This document shows positions 36,058-45,656 of a stretch of 64,000 nucleotides of DNA, piece after piece. A model generated the notes under the pieces. That model had not been told where the DNA came from. It was given only the letters and a program-made list of their open reading frames with translations, and searched no databases. Where the stretch lies: the NCBI RefSeq assembly GCF_001467945.1, contig NZ_LNYQ01000013.1:2635871-2699870 (forward strand), in the 5' to 3' direction. Positions within the stretch are counted from its first letter, which is position 1, and every line of letters starts with the position of its first letter. The DNA is from Legionella parisiensis (lineage in GTDB: Bacteria; Pseudomonadota; Gammaproteobacteria; Legionellales; Legionellaceae). The translations under genes were made by a program, and so were the position numbers.

Positions 36058-37332
36058 ATGAAAAAACATACGTTGTTCAAAACGCACTGCTTATGGTGGA
36101 TATTGACCCTGACTTCGGCTCAGGCTGCATCTATAGTAGAAATTACACCAAGCAGCTCAAGTCCCATTGTTATTTCTGAAACTGGGTCTACTTATATCAC
36201 TTACATGGCTAAAAATACTACGACAAAGACATTAAGTAATATTACAATCGACCCTAACTACAGAGCAACAGCAAATACTCTGAAAGTCTCTTTAAGCAGC
36301 AATACTTGTACCGTTTTACCTGCAGGAGCTACCTGTTCCTTTATAGTCTCTTTACAGGGAATCAGCAAAAATGCTGAAATCACATTAATGCCGCGAGTCT
36401 GCTCCTATAACGGGGCGGTGTGCTCTGTACCCGTATTAAATAATCGCATTAAAGTGACCGCAACAAAAAAACTTCCAAGCAGTCAATTTCCTCTTCCTTA
36501 TGCTGGTACCTATTACCCAATTTATAATTTTGGTGCAGGACAATGGTTGCCGCCAAATCAAGTTCCTATCCCTCCTTTTAATCGGGTTAGCGCTATTTTT
36601 GTAGCTTTTGCTCACACTACTGCATGGCAAAACGGTGCAGTTTTTACCTACGAACAAGGCCAGCCTAATGAACCTGCGCGTTTGGCTTTATTGGTACAAT
36701 TAGCACGTGCAGGCAATCCGAATATAAAAATATTAATTTCATTGGGATGGGGGAAAAATGATTGGACCTTTATTAATAATGACTACGTGAATCATGCCAA
36801 TATTTTCGTACCCAGCGTGATTCAGTTTATTCGCAACAATCATCTGGATGGCCTTGATATTGATGATGAAAGCTTAGGAGACTCCAGTGGTTCGATTCCC
36901 CAGGCCAATTTCGATGGTGTGATTGCCAATTTAAGAAATGCATTAAATTATGCATCAATGCAAGATGGAAAACCTTATTATCTCACTATCACTCCTGCTG
37001 GAAATAATGATGAGCCCGGTGGAATTGAAGCAACACAGGTCGATATATTAAATGCGAAGAGCTTTGATTTAATTAACATTCAAACTTATTTTGCTGACGG
37101 TAGCTGGGGTAAAGAGTTCTTTAATGCACTTATTGCGATAGGATATCCTAAAAAGCAAATTGCCAATGGAATTGATGTCCAGGAAACAAACTGTGATCCT
37201 GATTATCCCCCATTCATCGGTTTAGCTGGGATATTTAACTGGAATATGACTAAGGACAGTACGTGCAGTAATTATGCAAATACCATCACCATCGCGAATT
37301 TGGTGGGGTATTATGGAACCTTGCTTGTTTAA
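36058..37332 (+). CDS. GH18 chitinase-like exported protein
   Basis: 424-aa protein with a signal peptide, an N-terminal Ig-like domain of about 115 residues (EITPSSSSPIVISETG... with Cys pairs), then a GH18 barrel. The catalytic signature DGLDIDDE matches D-x-x-D-x-D-x-E with the acid Glu present, and ISLGWGKNDW and NIQTYF fit other barrel strands. It probably cleaves chitin or a similar GlcNAc polymer outside the cell. Start at the ATG at 36058, nine bases after AAGGA. The ATG at 36052 is too close. In an operon with the barrel gene. Confidence 0.87.
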   Translation: MKKHTLFKTHCLWWILTLTSAQAASIVEITPSSSSPIVISETGSTYITYMAKNTTTKTLSNITIDPNYRATANTLKVSLSSNTCTVLPAGATCSFIVSLQGISKNAEITLMPRVCSYNGAVCSVPVLNNRIKVTATKKLPSSQFPLPYAGTYYPIYNFGAGQWLPPNQVPIPPFNRVSAIFVAFAHTTAWQNGAVFTYEQGQPNEPARLALLVQLARAGNPNIKILISLGWGKNDWTFINNDYVNHANIFVPSVIQFIRNNHLDGLDIDDESLGDSSGSIPQANFDGVIANLRNALNYASMQDGKPYYLTITPAGNNDEPGGIEATQVDILNAKSFDLINIQTYFADGSWGKEFFNALIAIGYPKKQIANGIDVQETNCDPDYPPFIGLAGIFNWNMTKDSTCSNYANTITIANLVGYYGTLLV

Positions 37333-37343
37333 GACAAGCAAGG
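37319..37343. terminator. Hairpin between convergent genes
   Basis: Ten-base stem CCTTGCTTGT/ACAAGCAAGG with loop TTAAG, overlapping the chitinase stop codon and five bases from the end of the opposing histidine kinase gene. No U tract. Confidence 0.45.
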
Positions 37344-37348
37344 TCGCA

Positions 37349-38983
37349 TCAAGTTATCCTTGGCAAAATAAGGCTAAAGCTCGCCCCTTTTAATGTTTTT
37401 GCTTCATTTATTGCAAGCATACCACCATGCAAACTCAATATGGATTTCGTAATAGATAAACCAAGACCGATATGTTTCCCTTTGGTGTCGCTTGCATTTA
37501 ATGTTGTAAAAGGCTCGACTATTTTTTCCCTATCGCATTCAGGTACACCTGGACCATCGTCATCGATGCGAATAATTACCGACTCATTTTGATATTCCAA
37601 ACTGATGAGTATCTCTTTATGTGCATGTTTCAAAGCATTACTAATGAGATTAGTTACCGCGTGATATAAGAGTTTTGGATCAAAATATAGAAATTCATTA
37701 TTACTTTGTTGGTAATTAAATAACACGTTTATTTCATAGGATTGATGCGTTTTTAATAAACTCTCAAGCCATAGTCGTAGATTAAGCAATTTTTCATTTA
37801 TTTTAAGCTCGCGTGTCGTACTTTGGGAGTAGAGTAAAAAAGTGTGGATCAACTGATTCAATTCCTGCATGTCCTCTTCAATGCTTTCAATATGTTCTTG
37901 CTCTTCACCAGACTGAGCTTTAAGTTTTTTTAATGAATCAAGGGCCAATTGTATGGTGTATAAAGGAGTACGTAGTTCGTGGGCGACAAATCGTGCCATA
38001 TTTTGTTGTGACTGCATCAGTACATTTATTTTATTACCCATAGCAACCACATTTTCATACACACTTCTTAATGTTGAAATGCGATTTAGTTGCACATCAT
38101 AGTTAAAATGGCCTTGGCTGTACTCTTGCGTTAGTCTGTATATTTTTGCGCTGTTCCTGCTAAATAACCACGTGAGAACTGCCACGGCAAAAATAGTTAA
38201 AAAGGTTATTGTTATCACAAAATATATTTGAATCTCAGATAATCGAAGTGAAAAATAGGGATAGTGTAACGGCCCCACAGTGATTATTTGGTCACTGCCA
38301 GGAATTTTAAAGTAAACAGTCGTTATAGGTTTCTCATCTGTAGGGATATCATAAACTACCTCATTATCAATTAAATTGTTTTTTGCTACAGGAGAAATAT
38401 TCTTATTGTTTATTGAAGTGAGTGTTAAAGGAATTTGATACTGAAGCTGGAGTTTAGCTAATGTTTCCTCCCATTGATTCATCGGGACAGTCTTTAATGC
38501 ATTTAAAATAAGAGTTCGCATCAAATAGGTCGCACCTTTAACCATATCATTGATCGATGCCCCCATCTGCACTTTTAAAACATAAGAACTCTTGTTAATT
38601 TGCTTGTAGGCATAGACATCATGAATACTATACGTCAAAAACATACGATTCTTTGCATCTTTATAAACAATACTACCTGTAAGTAATTGTTCTTTTTCTT
38701 TATCTGTAAAGGGAATGGAATTCATATCAATCACTTGCACGGCATCAATGTTTTGCGGAAATAATTTTTTTAATTCCTCATTAGACTTCGAAATAGATCT
38801 ATTCCATGTGTTTGACTGGAGTACGATGTGCTCGAGTACTGAAAAATTACCTGTCCCTAAAATGTCCTGAGTTTTTTGAGACATTATTCGTATGGAATGA
38901 GTAAAGAAAAGATAAAAACCCAAAAGAACAAGAAATAAAATTAATAGTGAAGCGGAAATTGTTTTTAGGTATAATTTTATCAT
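37349..38983 (-). CDS. Sensor histidine kinase
   Basis: 544-aa membrane kinase. One helix at the N-terminus (residues about 8-28), a periplasmic sensor of about 220 residues, a second helix near 250-270, a HAMP-like linker, then the H-box FVAHELRTPLYT (phospho-His near 333), N-box NLISNALKHAHKE, G1 DDDGPGVPE and G2 GLGLSI. Complete and probably active. Its ATG follows directly on the TAA of the response regulator, so the pair is translationally coupled. The signal is unknown. Layout resembles RstB-type sensors. Confidence 0.93.
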   Translation of the reverse strand: MIKLYLKTISASLLILFLVLLGFYLFFTHSIRIMSQKTQDILGTGNFSVLEHIVLQSNTWNRSISKSNEELKKLFPQNIDAVQVIDMNSIPFTDKEKEQLLTGSIVYKDAKNRMFLTYSIHDVYAYKQINKSSYVLKVQMGASINDMVKGATYLMRTLILNALKTVPMNQWEETLAKLQLQYQIPLTLTSINNKNISPVAKNNLIDNEVVYDIPTDEKPITTVYFKIPGSDQIITVGPLHYPYFSLRLSEIQIYFVITITFLTIFAVAVLTWLFSRNSAKIYRLTQEYSQGHFNYDVQLNRISTLRSVYENVVAMGNKINVLMQSQQNMARFVAHELRTPLYTIQLALDSLKKLKAQSGEEQEHIESIEEDMQELNQLIHTFLLYSQSTTRELKINEKLLNLRLWLESLLKTHQSYEINVLFNYQQSNNEFLYFDPKLLYHAVTNLISNALKHAHKEILISLEYQNESVIIRIDDDGPGVPECDREKIVEPFTTLNASDTKGKHIGLGLSITKSILSLHGGMLAINEAKTLKGASFSLILPRIT

Positions 38984-39676
38984 TTATTTTTTCCATGAAC
39001 CTGATAAAAATAAATATCCTTTTCCGTAAATCGTTTTAATTCGATAAGGATTGTCTATGTCATCACCTAGTATCTTTCTTAACCGTGATATCTTTAGGTC
39101 AATACTTCGGTCTACACCATCGTATTCTCTACCGCGTAATGCATAATCAATGTTATCTCTGCTTAAAACAGTATCAGCATTTTTTGCTAACAGGGCGAGT
39201 AACTCATACTCACTTGGGCTTAAATCAATGGATTTTCCACAATAACTGACACTTTTTTTTATTAAGTCAATCACCAAATTATCAAATTGAATTTCTTTAG
39301 ATTCTGTAATTAAGTTGGGTCTTCTTAAAAGCGCAGCAATTCGTGCTTTTAATACCTCTTCTTTAACCGGTTTAGTGACATAGTCATCTGCACCTAGTTT
39401 CAGGCTTGTTACCTCGTTTTGCTCTGTATTCAAAGCCGTTAACATCAATATTTTACCGCGATATGCATCACGTACCGTTTCACAAATCTGCTCGCCATTC
39501 ATCCCGGGCAACATGATGTCAAGGATCACTAAATCGGGCTGTTCTCTTATGATGCGATAAGTAGCACTATCGCCTCGAGACTCGGTAGCAACGTCATACC
39601 CTTCATAAGCAAGCATTTTTTTTAAATACTTGACTAACTTGAGGTTATCTTCAACCAATAGTATGTTTATGTTCAT
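38984..39676 (-). CDS. OmpR-family response regulator
   Basis: 230-aa two-component regulator. The receiver domain has the acidic pair ED near residue 10, phospho-Asp in LVILDIMLPGMNG (about 53), Thr in LTALN and Lys in YVTKPV. The C-terminal winged helix (LSPSEYELLALLAKNADTVLSRD... to IKTIYGKGYLF) is OmpR type. First gene of a two-gene operon with the kinase downstream. Confidence 0.95.
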   Translation of the reverse strand: MNINILLVEDNLKLVKYLKKMLAYEGYDVATESRGDSATYRIIREQPDLVILDIMLPGMNGEQICETVRDAYRGKILMLTALNTEQNEVTSLKLGADDYVTKPVKEEVLKARIAALLRRPNLITESKEIQFDNLVIDLIKKSVSYCGKSIDLSPSEYELLALLAKNADTVLSRDNIDYALRGREYDGVDRSIDLKISRLRKILGDDIDNPYRIKTIYGKGYLFLSGSWKK

Positions 39677-39925
39677 CGTGTATATTCTATGCGGTTTAAT
39701 ATTAGTGTAGTCATGTTGGACTATAATTCTCTAATCATAAGTACACATTTCATAAAAAGTATATGATTTTTAAATAGAAATTATTTAAAGATAGCGAGAG
39801 ATAGCTTATTACACAATCCCTTAATAATGGCCTATGTATGCCCAACATATACAAAACTCATACAATTAGGGCTTTGCATTTCGATAAAATGAATTGATTG
39901 AACGGTAATATCATCGGAGTGCATC

Positions 39926-40078
39926 ATGAAAGCAAAAGTTGGCAAATTAGCAGCTTCACTTGTAGAAGATTTACATTCATTGGCCTTTAGGTCTCACACT
40001 CCTGAGTCTGATGTAGAAAACAATAGAGAAAATTCCATGATGTTGCAAGGCGAGCCCAAGCCAATTCTACTGCATTAG
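39926..40078 (+). pseudogene. Truncated tandem copy of the serine hydrolase 5' end
   Basis: The ATG at 39926 opens MKAKVGKLAASLVEDLHSLA, matching the next gene's start MKAKVIKLVASLIEDLSSLT nearly residue for residue. The upstream leader (gaacggtaat...) is duplicated too. Similarity stops after about 35 codons and the frame ends at 40076. The following 40080-40240 reads as a further broken coding scrap (KKDAAAEAAKLRCRLCFKEI). The rest of 39677-40331 is non-coding. Confidence 0.6.
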
Positions 40079-40331
40079 CTTTACAACAAATTAGGAAGGA
40101 AGAATAAAAGAAAGATGCTGCGGCCGAAGCAGCAAAATTACGTTGTCGCCTTTGTTTTAAAGAAATCGCTCCAACTCGCCGTTGTCGCGTCAGGTATTCA
40201 ATCAATAGAAGCGTTTCACACTCCTTAGCGGTCCCTTCTAAATAGATACAATCCATACAAAGTTTATACAATTGACCCTTTGTTTTTCGATATAATGGAT
40301 TTAGAAAACGGTAACATCGCAGGAGAACAGC

Positions 40332-41951
40332 ATGAAAGCAAAAGTTATCAAATTAGTGGCTTCACTTATAGAAGATTTAAGTTCACTGACCTTTAGCTCC
40401 AACACAGAGTCTGAAGTGGAATGGATTAGAAAGAAAGCCAATATAGAACAAGTAAGCGTGGCTACAGTGATTGGTAATGGCACCCCTGTAATCCATGGCT
40501 ATGGAGATGTGAATAAAAATACGGTTTTTGGCGCCGCATCACTGAGTAAACCGGTATTTACTTATCTTGTATTAAAGCTTGCAGAAGATGAAAAAATCTC
40601 TTTAGATATGAAGAGGCTTAATGACCTTTTGCCTTTTAAGGATTTTTGTCAACAACATGGTTTTAAATGGAAAGAGGGTGAAGAAATTACTGAAGAAGAT
40701 ATAGCACGCATTAATGCGTTGACGCCAGCTATGATTCTTGCTCATAAAACAGGATTTGATTTAAATCGAAAAGATGAAGTGAATCATCAATTTGAACCCG
40801 GCCAGGAATATTATAGGTATTCAGGTTTTCCCTTGTTTTATTTGCAAAAAGTGATTGAAAGACTTCACGAACCTAAACTTGCATTAATGCCGGTGCATGA
40901 TTCTTTTGAAGAAAATAAACTGTATGTTTCAATCAACCCTCCCAATCTAAGATATACAATTTTTGATAGTACAGGGGTTGGAAGATCCGGCACTATAGAC
41001 TTAACCGCACTCAATTGTAATTTACAAAAGCTCACTGATGTCCAGGAGCTTACTCCCTACTTGCCAAAAATTCTTGAGGAAGTAGCAAAACGTGGTCATA
41101 CCGCAAATCTTGATGTGCTTGCTAAAAAATATGTGTTTGACCCTTTACATATGAATCACAGCAGTTTTGGAAAAAAACCGTGCGCAGCAAATACCTTAAC
41201 TACTACTGCAGAGGACTATGCACTATTTGTACAAGCCTGGATGAGCGATGAAACATTGCAGTATACTTTTAATCCTCAAATTTGGATGACGCAGGATCCT
41301 TGGGCAAAAGAAACTGTTTCAGATCATAGGGATTTAAAATATGTAGCTGAATGTTTAGGGTTTCAACTTGAAGTAGATAAAAATGGCAAGCCACTCACTG
41401 CATTTAAGACAGGTGATATGGGGCCTTGGAGAGGGTGGGTCGCGATCGATTTAACCGGTGATATAAAAGAAAGGAAAGCCACAGTTTATTTTGCAAAAGG
41501 TCCAGGTGAGGGAAATGGACACATTCTTGCTGAGACGCTCATCAAACCCTATTTTCAATTGGAGCATGCGATGAGGTGGTTTAAAGAGAAATATGGTTTT
41601 GCTACTGGCTGGGAAAAAAACTGGGAGGCTTTGCAAACGGTGCGATGTATGCGCGGAATAAGCTATCAAGAACAATCACCGAAATTGTCTGCATCTAAGG
41701 AAGAAGTTACTGCTCCAATTGATAGTACACAAAAAATGATCCAACTTATGCCATCCAAACTAGTACCAAAAACGTTTCAACCTCAAGAACAAGAAGAACT
41801 TTCAAATCAATCGATTCAATCTCCAGAACACGAAGAACGTTCAAATCAATTGCTTCAAAAAGTTGAAGAAACAAGAGACGAAGATAAAGTGCAAGAGGAG
41901 CGGAAATTTAATCCCACCCCATTTTCCAAACCTTATGGTTCTTACAACTAG
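40332..41951 (+). CDS. Large beta-lactamase-fold serine hydrolase, candidate effector
   Basis: 539-aa protein with the serine hydrolase motifs S70-L-S-K73 (GAASLSKPVF), a Tyr motif in EYYRYSGF (about residue 157) and K-T-G near residue 359 (AFKTGDMGPWRG). A stretch of about 90 residues between the second and third motifs is longer than in small esterases. The C-terminal 80 residues are Gln/Glu-rich and repetitive (QEQEELSNQSIQSPEHEERSNQ), as in some translocated effectors. No signal peptide. CAGGAG precedes the ATG. A decayed partial duplicate lies just upstream. Confidence 0.8.
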   Translation: MKAKVIKLVASLIEDLSSLTFSSNTESEVEWIRKKANIEQVSVATVIGNGTPVIHGYGDVNKNTVFGAASLSKPVFTYLVLKLAEDEKISLDMKRLNDLLPFKDFCQQHGFKWKEGEEITEEDIARINALTPAMILAHKTGFDLNRKDEVNHQFEPGQEYYRYSGFPLFYLQKVIERLHEPKLALMPVHDSFEENKLYVSINPPNLRYTIFDSTGVGRSGTIDLTALNCNLQKLTDVQELTPYLPKILEEVAKRGHTANLDVLAKKYVFDPLHMNHSSFGKKPCAANTLTTTAEDYALFVQAWMSDETLQYTFNPQIWMTQDPWAKETVSDHRDLKYVAECLGFQLEVDKNGKPLTAFKTGDMGPWRGWVAIDLTGDIKERKATVYFAKGPGEGNGHILAETLIKPYFQLEHAMRWFKEKYGFATGWEKNWEALQTVRCMRGISYQEQSPKLSASKEEVTAPIDSTQKMIQLMPSKLVPKTFQPQEQEELSNQSIQSPEHEERSNQLLQKVEETRDEDKVQEERKFNPTPFSKPYGSYN

Positions 41952-41968
41952 GCCATTAAGCTGTAGGG

Positions 41969-41986
41969 GGAAAATCAAGATTTTCC
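41969..41986 (+). terminator. Hairpin after the serine hydrolase
   Basis: GGAAAATC/GATTTTCC with a two-base spacer, 17 bases after the stop. Likely terminator, U-poor after the stem. Confidence 0.4.
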
Positions 41987-42186
41987 TAGTCTCAGTTTTC
42001 GGAAGATTTTAGACTGAGGCTCTCGAATACGCCGGTTCTGCGCTCTGTGTTTCTCTGGCATTTTGTCTGCAACGTTTTAAAAAGAGTTCTAATGTAAATT
42101 AAACTTGGTTTTATCCTATACTTAGCAGGGTTGATCAATAAATTTACACTTGAATTGCTGCGGATTATAACAATAAGGAGATTATA

Positions 42187-42390
42187 ATGGCTAGAAATGA
42201 TTCAAGTAGTAGTGTAGCAATTGTTGCTATAGTAGTGCTTGTTATTCTTGTCGCCATGGCAGCATATTATTTCTTTAGGGAGCATCTTGGAACTACAACT
42301 CCCACAACTCCTGTAGTAATTAAAGAGGCTACGAGTACAACGATGGAGGCACCTAAAACGACTATAGATATGCCAAAAACAACAAGATAG
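42187..42390 (+). CDS. Small single-helix membrane protein, 67 aa
   Basis: One strong membrane helix (residues 9-30, SVAIVAIVVLVILVAMAAYY), then a Thr/Pro-rich tail (TTTPTTPVV...APKTTIDMPKTTR) that is probably exposed. AAGGAG lies before the ATG. No family recognised. Confidence 0.6.
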   Translation: MARNDSSSSVAIVAIVVLVILVAMAAYYFFREHLGTTTPTTPVVIKEATSTTMEAPKTTIDMPKTTR

Positions 42391-42488
42391 TTAAAGCAAC
42401 ATTAAAAAATGCTTTGCTTTATACCCAAGCACAAGGAAATCCTTCAGATCACGAAGCTATTGATGTGACAATTGAAAATATGAAATAA
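42357..42488 (+). other. Coding-like scrap without a start
   Basis: In another frame, overlapping the end of the 67-aa gene, NDYRYAKNNKIVKATLKNAL and the following residues up to VTIENMK run to a stop at 42488. It reads like the end of a lost gene but has no start codon or ribosome binding site. Confidence 0.25.
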
Positions 42489-42506
42489 ACACGTAACCAG
42501 ACGAAT

Positions 42507-43223
42507 TTAAGAAAAGCCCGCTGTTGCAGGCAGATTAAGGTTCACTTGTTCGTGTAATGCTGTTATAAAATCGCTTACCGTATGTACTGTTTTGCCATGC
42601 AATAATTTATCTGCCAGGCCTTGTTTTACAAAGACTCTAATCGCGCTGCCTAAATGTCCCTTGCGTAAGGTGGATAAATGCACTAGAAGATTGGTTGGAT
42701 TATCTTTTAAAGCTTCTTTAAGTGCCGAAACAGCTTCTTTATGTGCCAAATCGCTTTTTTGAGTAGCAAAAAAACCGTAGTTATATTCTTTATTTAATAT
42801 ATTCTCAAGAATGAGAGTGCTATTGACATAAGAAATAATATGTTCATTAATAACTAAATTGGCTTGATGTCCCCTGGTAACAGCCTTTATTAATTGGAGT
42901 TTTGCAAAATCGGGGTTGTCTGACTTAAAATTTTTTAATTTATGGAGATCTTTATTTTTATTTATTTGCTCTTCAATCCCCTTTACAGTGACCTGGGTTA
43001 AGTCATTGCTGTTTAAGATGAAATCAATACAAAGTTCATATATAGGAGATGCTTCTGCAAAAGAAGCAGGGGCTGCGAGTAGTATTTTTCTTAAAGCATG
43101 GCGATATGCACTATTTAGATATTCAATGAGTTCTTTTTCATGAACAAGATCCTCTTGAGTATGATTTTTTTTAATAAATTTTAATGGATCATAATAACCG
43201 TCAATAGTATTTAGTCTTGGCAT
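42507..43223 (-). CDS. Hypothetical helical protein, candidate effector
   Basis: 238-aa soluble, mostly helical protein beginning MPRLNTIDGYYDPLKFIKKN. AAGGAG lies before the ATG at 43223. No signal peptide, membrane segment or recognised motif. Upstream on the same strand ends the ankyrin/protease gene, 160 bp away, so the two may be separately transcribed. Effector role is only a guess from context. Confidence 0.6.
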   Translation of the reverse strand: MPRLNTIDGYYDPLKFIKKNHTQEDLVHEKELIEYLNSAYRHALRKILLAAPASFAEASPIYELCIDFILNSNDLTQVTVKGIEEQINKNKDLHKLKNFKSDNPDFAKLQLIKAVTRGHQANLVINEHIISYVNSTLILENILNKEYNYGFFATQKSDLAHKEAVSALKEALKDNPTNLLVHLSTLRKGHLGSAIRVFVKQGLADKLLHGKTVHTVSDFITALHEQVNLNLPATAGFS

Positions 43224-43382
43224 ACACGCTACTCCTTAGCAATGCTTCACAATTTTTTCTCGTTCTACTCTGTTAGATTCAGAAACTTTTATGAATTTAA
43301 ACATATCATACAATATGCTTAAAATATAATAAGAATGCAGTAATTCATTGATGGTTTTTGGGTGGTTATTATGGCTGATAAA

Positions 43383-45374
43383 CTATCCCAAAGAAGATCT
43401 GGGCTCAACTATAGGAGCATCCATAATTTTTTTAAATTCCGGGACTAAAGTAAGTGATTCACGAATTTTTTTGAAATTATCCTGTGTAACGTTCTCAAAT
43501 ACATCCAGAATGTTTCGAACATAAGAATTGTCTTCTCTATCTTTGCCATGAGCTTTGATTAATGCTTTAATTTCTTTAATTTTTTCAGAAATATTTTCTG
43601 TATTCTCATGATCAATCTGCACTACAATCGCTTTGATATTTTGCACTACAACAGAGGGTGTATTGTCCTTATTGTTAAGTAAGGGACTATTCAATAGATT
43701 GAGGACAGCAAGAATATTTTGCTCCCGTTCATTAGCAGGTATTTTTATAATATTCATGTGGCATTTTAGTTCCAATTGTTTTTTATGTTCGGTAGGAGCA
43801 GACATGCGTTTAATATGTTCTTCCATACAGTGCACTAAATTTTCCTTATCTCGATTTTTTGCTGCTTCAATAGCGCTTTGATGTCCTACTATAAGATGCG
43901 GATCTGCGCCATTTCTTAATAAGCAGTTTAATGCATTTTCATTATTTGCGTCTTCAATTAGTACAAGCAAAGGTGAAATAAAATCCCAACGACTTACTTG
44001 AATGATTTGATTAATCAGCTCTTTTTTAAAAACGGTTTTTTCAAATAAGTTGGCTAATTCGGTTTCATTTAAGACAGAATCAAAGTAAGCACTTAAACGA
44101 GCAAATTCAAAAGGATCAATTTCAGTGAAATTATTTTCTTCAACTTTTTTATAAAACGCGAGTGCTTTCGCTTCTCCTGCTTTATTTTTAATATCAATAT
44201 CACTGGGATACTGAGTATAACGCGGGCGCTCCTTCATATCGAGAATATTTACCCTGTCAAAATCAAAAAAAGTATTTATTTCGGGAGGCGCTCTAAAATG
44301 AAGTTGTTTATAAATTTCTTTTGCTGCGTCAATTTGTCCACTTGGACTTCTTAAATTGAATTCTCTTGGAATAGTTTCTTTCCCTGCTTGTTTGTCATAA
44401 TTTGAATCAAATAGATAAAGCGTCCCATTCTTGATCCCAGCAGCAATTACATGTCCAGAGGCATGAAAACTAATTCCTTTTTCTTGATCTGCTATTTGGT
44501 CGAGTAAAAAAGCAAGGGAATTGATAGTAAATTGTCCTCGATAATATTTTTCTTGATATAATGTGTCTACATAGGTATGCCAAACATTTTGAGTTCGACC
44601 AAAAAAATCAGGCACTTCATCACTTAATAGTTCTGGTAGTTGAACATCGTCAATGGATACTTTCTCGCCAGTCTCGTCCTCTTTTTTTTGACGTATCGCC
44701 TCTTTTACCGCCAGTTTTGATTGAGCCCCTTGTTTTTTTTCATGACTGAGTATTTGTCGATCCATTTGATACATCCTAGTTAGCGAAATGGCGACTTCAA
44801 ATTTTGATTTCAGCTCTTCACTTAAATGTTCAATAGAACCATCCCAATAAATGATGTCAGAGAATAATTCATAATATTTATTCTCTTCATTGTTTAGCCA
44901 TGACACCAACCAAATTATAGACAGTCCGTTACAATGACCTTCGTCGAGTGCATCAATAATGGCTGTAATATCCTCCTGCTTATACTCCTTGGGTTTAAGC
45001 TGATGTTGTATTTTTAAATACACGATAAACTGATTCAGAATATGCGCTTGCTTCCAAGTCGGGCCAAAAGCTCGAGCTGCACTCTCCTTGAATTCAGCGT
45101 CTTTTATATCAGCAACACATTGATAAGGCGTTTTACCCTCTTTATTTCTTATAGGATAACTTGCGGCGAAACCTCTTTCATAGGCTTCACTTGCTCTCAT
45201 GAGCGATAGATTTCCTGACTTTATCAGATGATGAAACAGCGTATTTCCCTCCTCATCAACTAACTTCGGTAATTCTTGGATCTGTTTATTTTTTGCTAAA
45301 ATATCTCTAACACCATCAACATCTTGTCTTTTAATTAACTCGACAATTTCTTTAAAAAGTTCTTCATGCGCCAT
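43383..45374 (-). CDS. Ankyrin-repeat protein with C58-like cysteine protease domain
   Basis: 663-aa protein. Residues about 5-90 and 480-530 carry ankyrin-like helices (DEEGNTLFHHLIKSGNLSLM; NALNCLLRNGADPHLIVGHQ). Between them lies a papain-fold domain with a full triad: C148 in GHCNGLSIIW, H308 in HASGHVIAAG and D323 in LYLFDSNYD. This GxCxGL...GH...D order is that of YopT/C58-like effector proteases. No signal peptide. Host-directed proteolysis is plausible. The start is set at the ATG at 45374 (MAHEELFK). A TTG at 45485 would add a hydrophobic, basic leader with no ribosome binding site. Confidence 0.78.
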   Translation of the reverse strand: MAHEELFKEIVELIKRQDVDGVRDILAKNKQIQELPKLVDEEGNTLFHHLIKSGNLSLMRASEAYERGFAASYPIRNKEGKTPYQCVADIKDAEFKESAARAFGPTWKQAHILNQFIVYLKIQHQLKPKEYKQEDITAIIDALDEGHCNGLSIIWLVSWLNNEENKYYELFSDIIYWDGSIEHLSEELKSKFEVAISLTRMYQMDRQILSHEKKQGAQSKLAVKEAIRQKKEDETGEKVSIDDVQLPELLSDEVPDFFGRTQNVWHTYVDTLYQEKYYRGQFTINSLAFLLDQIADQEKGISFHASGHVIAAGIKNGTLYLFDSNYDKQAGKETIPREFNLRSPSGQIDAAKEIYKQLHFRAPPEINTFFDFDRVNILDMKERPRYTQYPSDIDIKNKAGEAKALAFYKKVEENNFTEIDPFEFARLSAYFDSVLNETELANLFEKTVFKKELINQIIQVSRWDFISPLLVLIEDANNENALNCLLRNGADPHLIVGHQSAIEAAKNRDKENLVHCMEEHIKRMSAPTEHKKQLELKCHMNIIKIPANEREQNILAVLNLLNSPLLNNKDNTPSVVVQNIKAIVVQIDHENTENISEKIKEIKALIKAHGKDREDNSYVRNILDVFENVTQDNFKKIRESLTLVPEFKKIMDAPIVEPRSSLG

Positions 45375-45656
45375 AACTCGCCCCATCCAGAAGAATAACA
45401 CTCGCGAAACATATTTTATCGAATTAATGAGTGTTTTTTGAACACAAACTAATTTAAATATAGACAGGCAAAGCCTCATAAGCAAGTGTTACTATTTATT
45501 GAATACCTCAAGAAGGAACAGTCGACTCCTAGGTTAGGAAAGGAACTTTCTCCAGATTCCACAGATAAATTTATTTCGTTCCATTTGGGACATGCGGAAA
45601 TTTTTATGAATTTAACGTAGCATACGGCGCGTTATATAATATTATAAGGATATGTA

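Noticed and set aside
37319-37343. Strong bidirectional rho-independent terminator
   Set aside because: Stem is good but there is no T tract on either side, so it is listed only as a likely hairpin.
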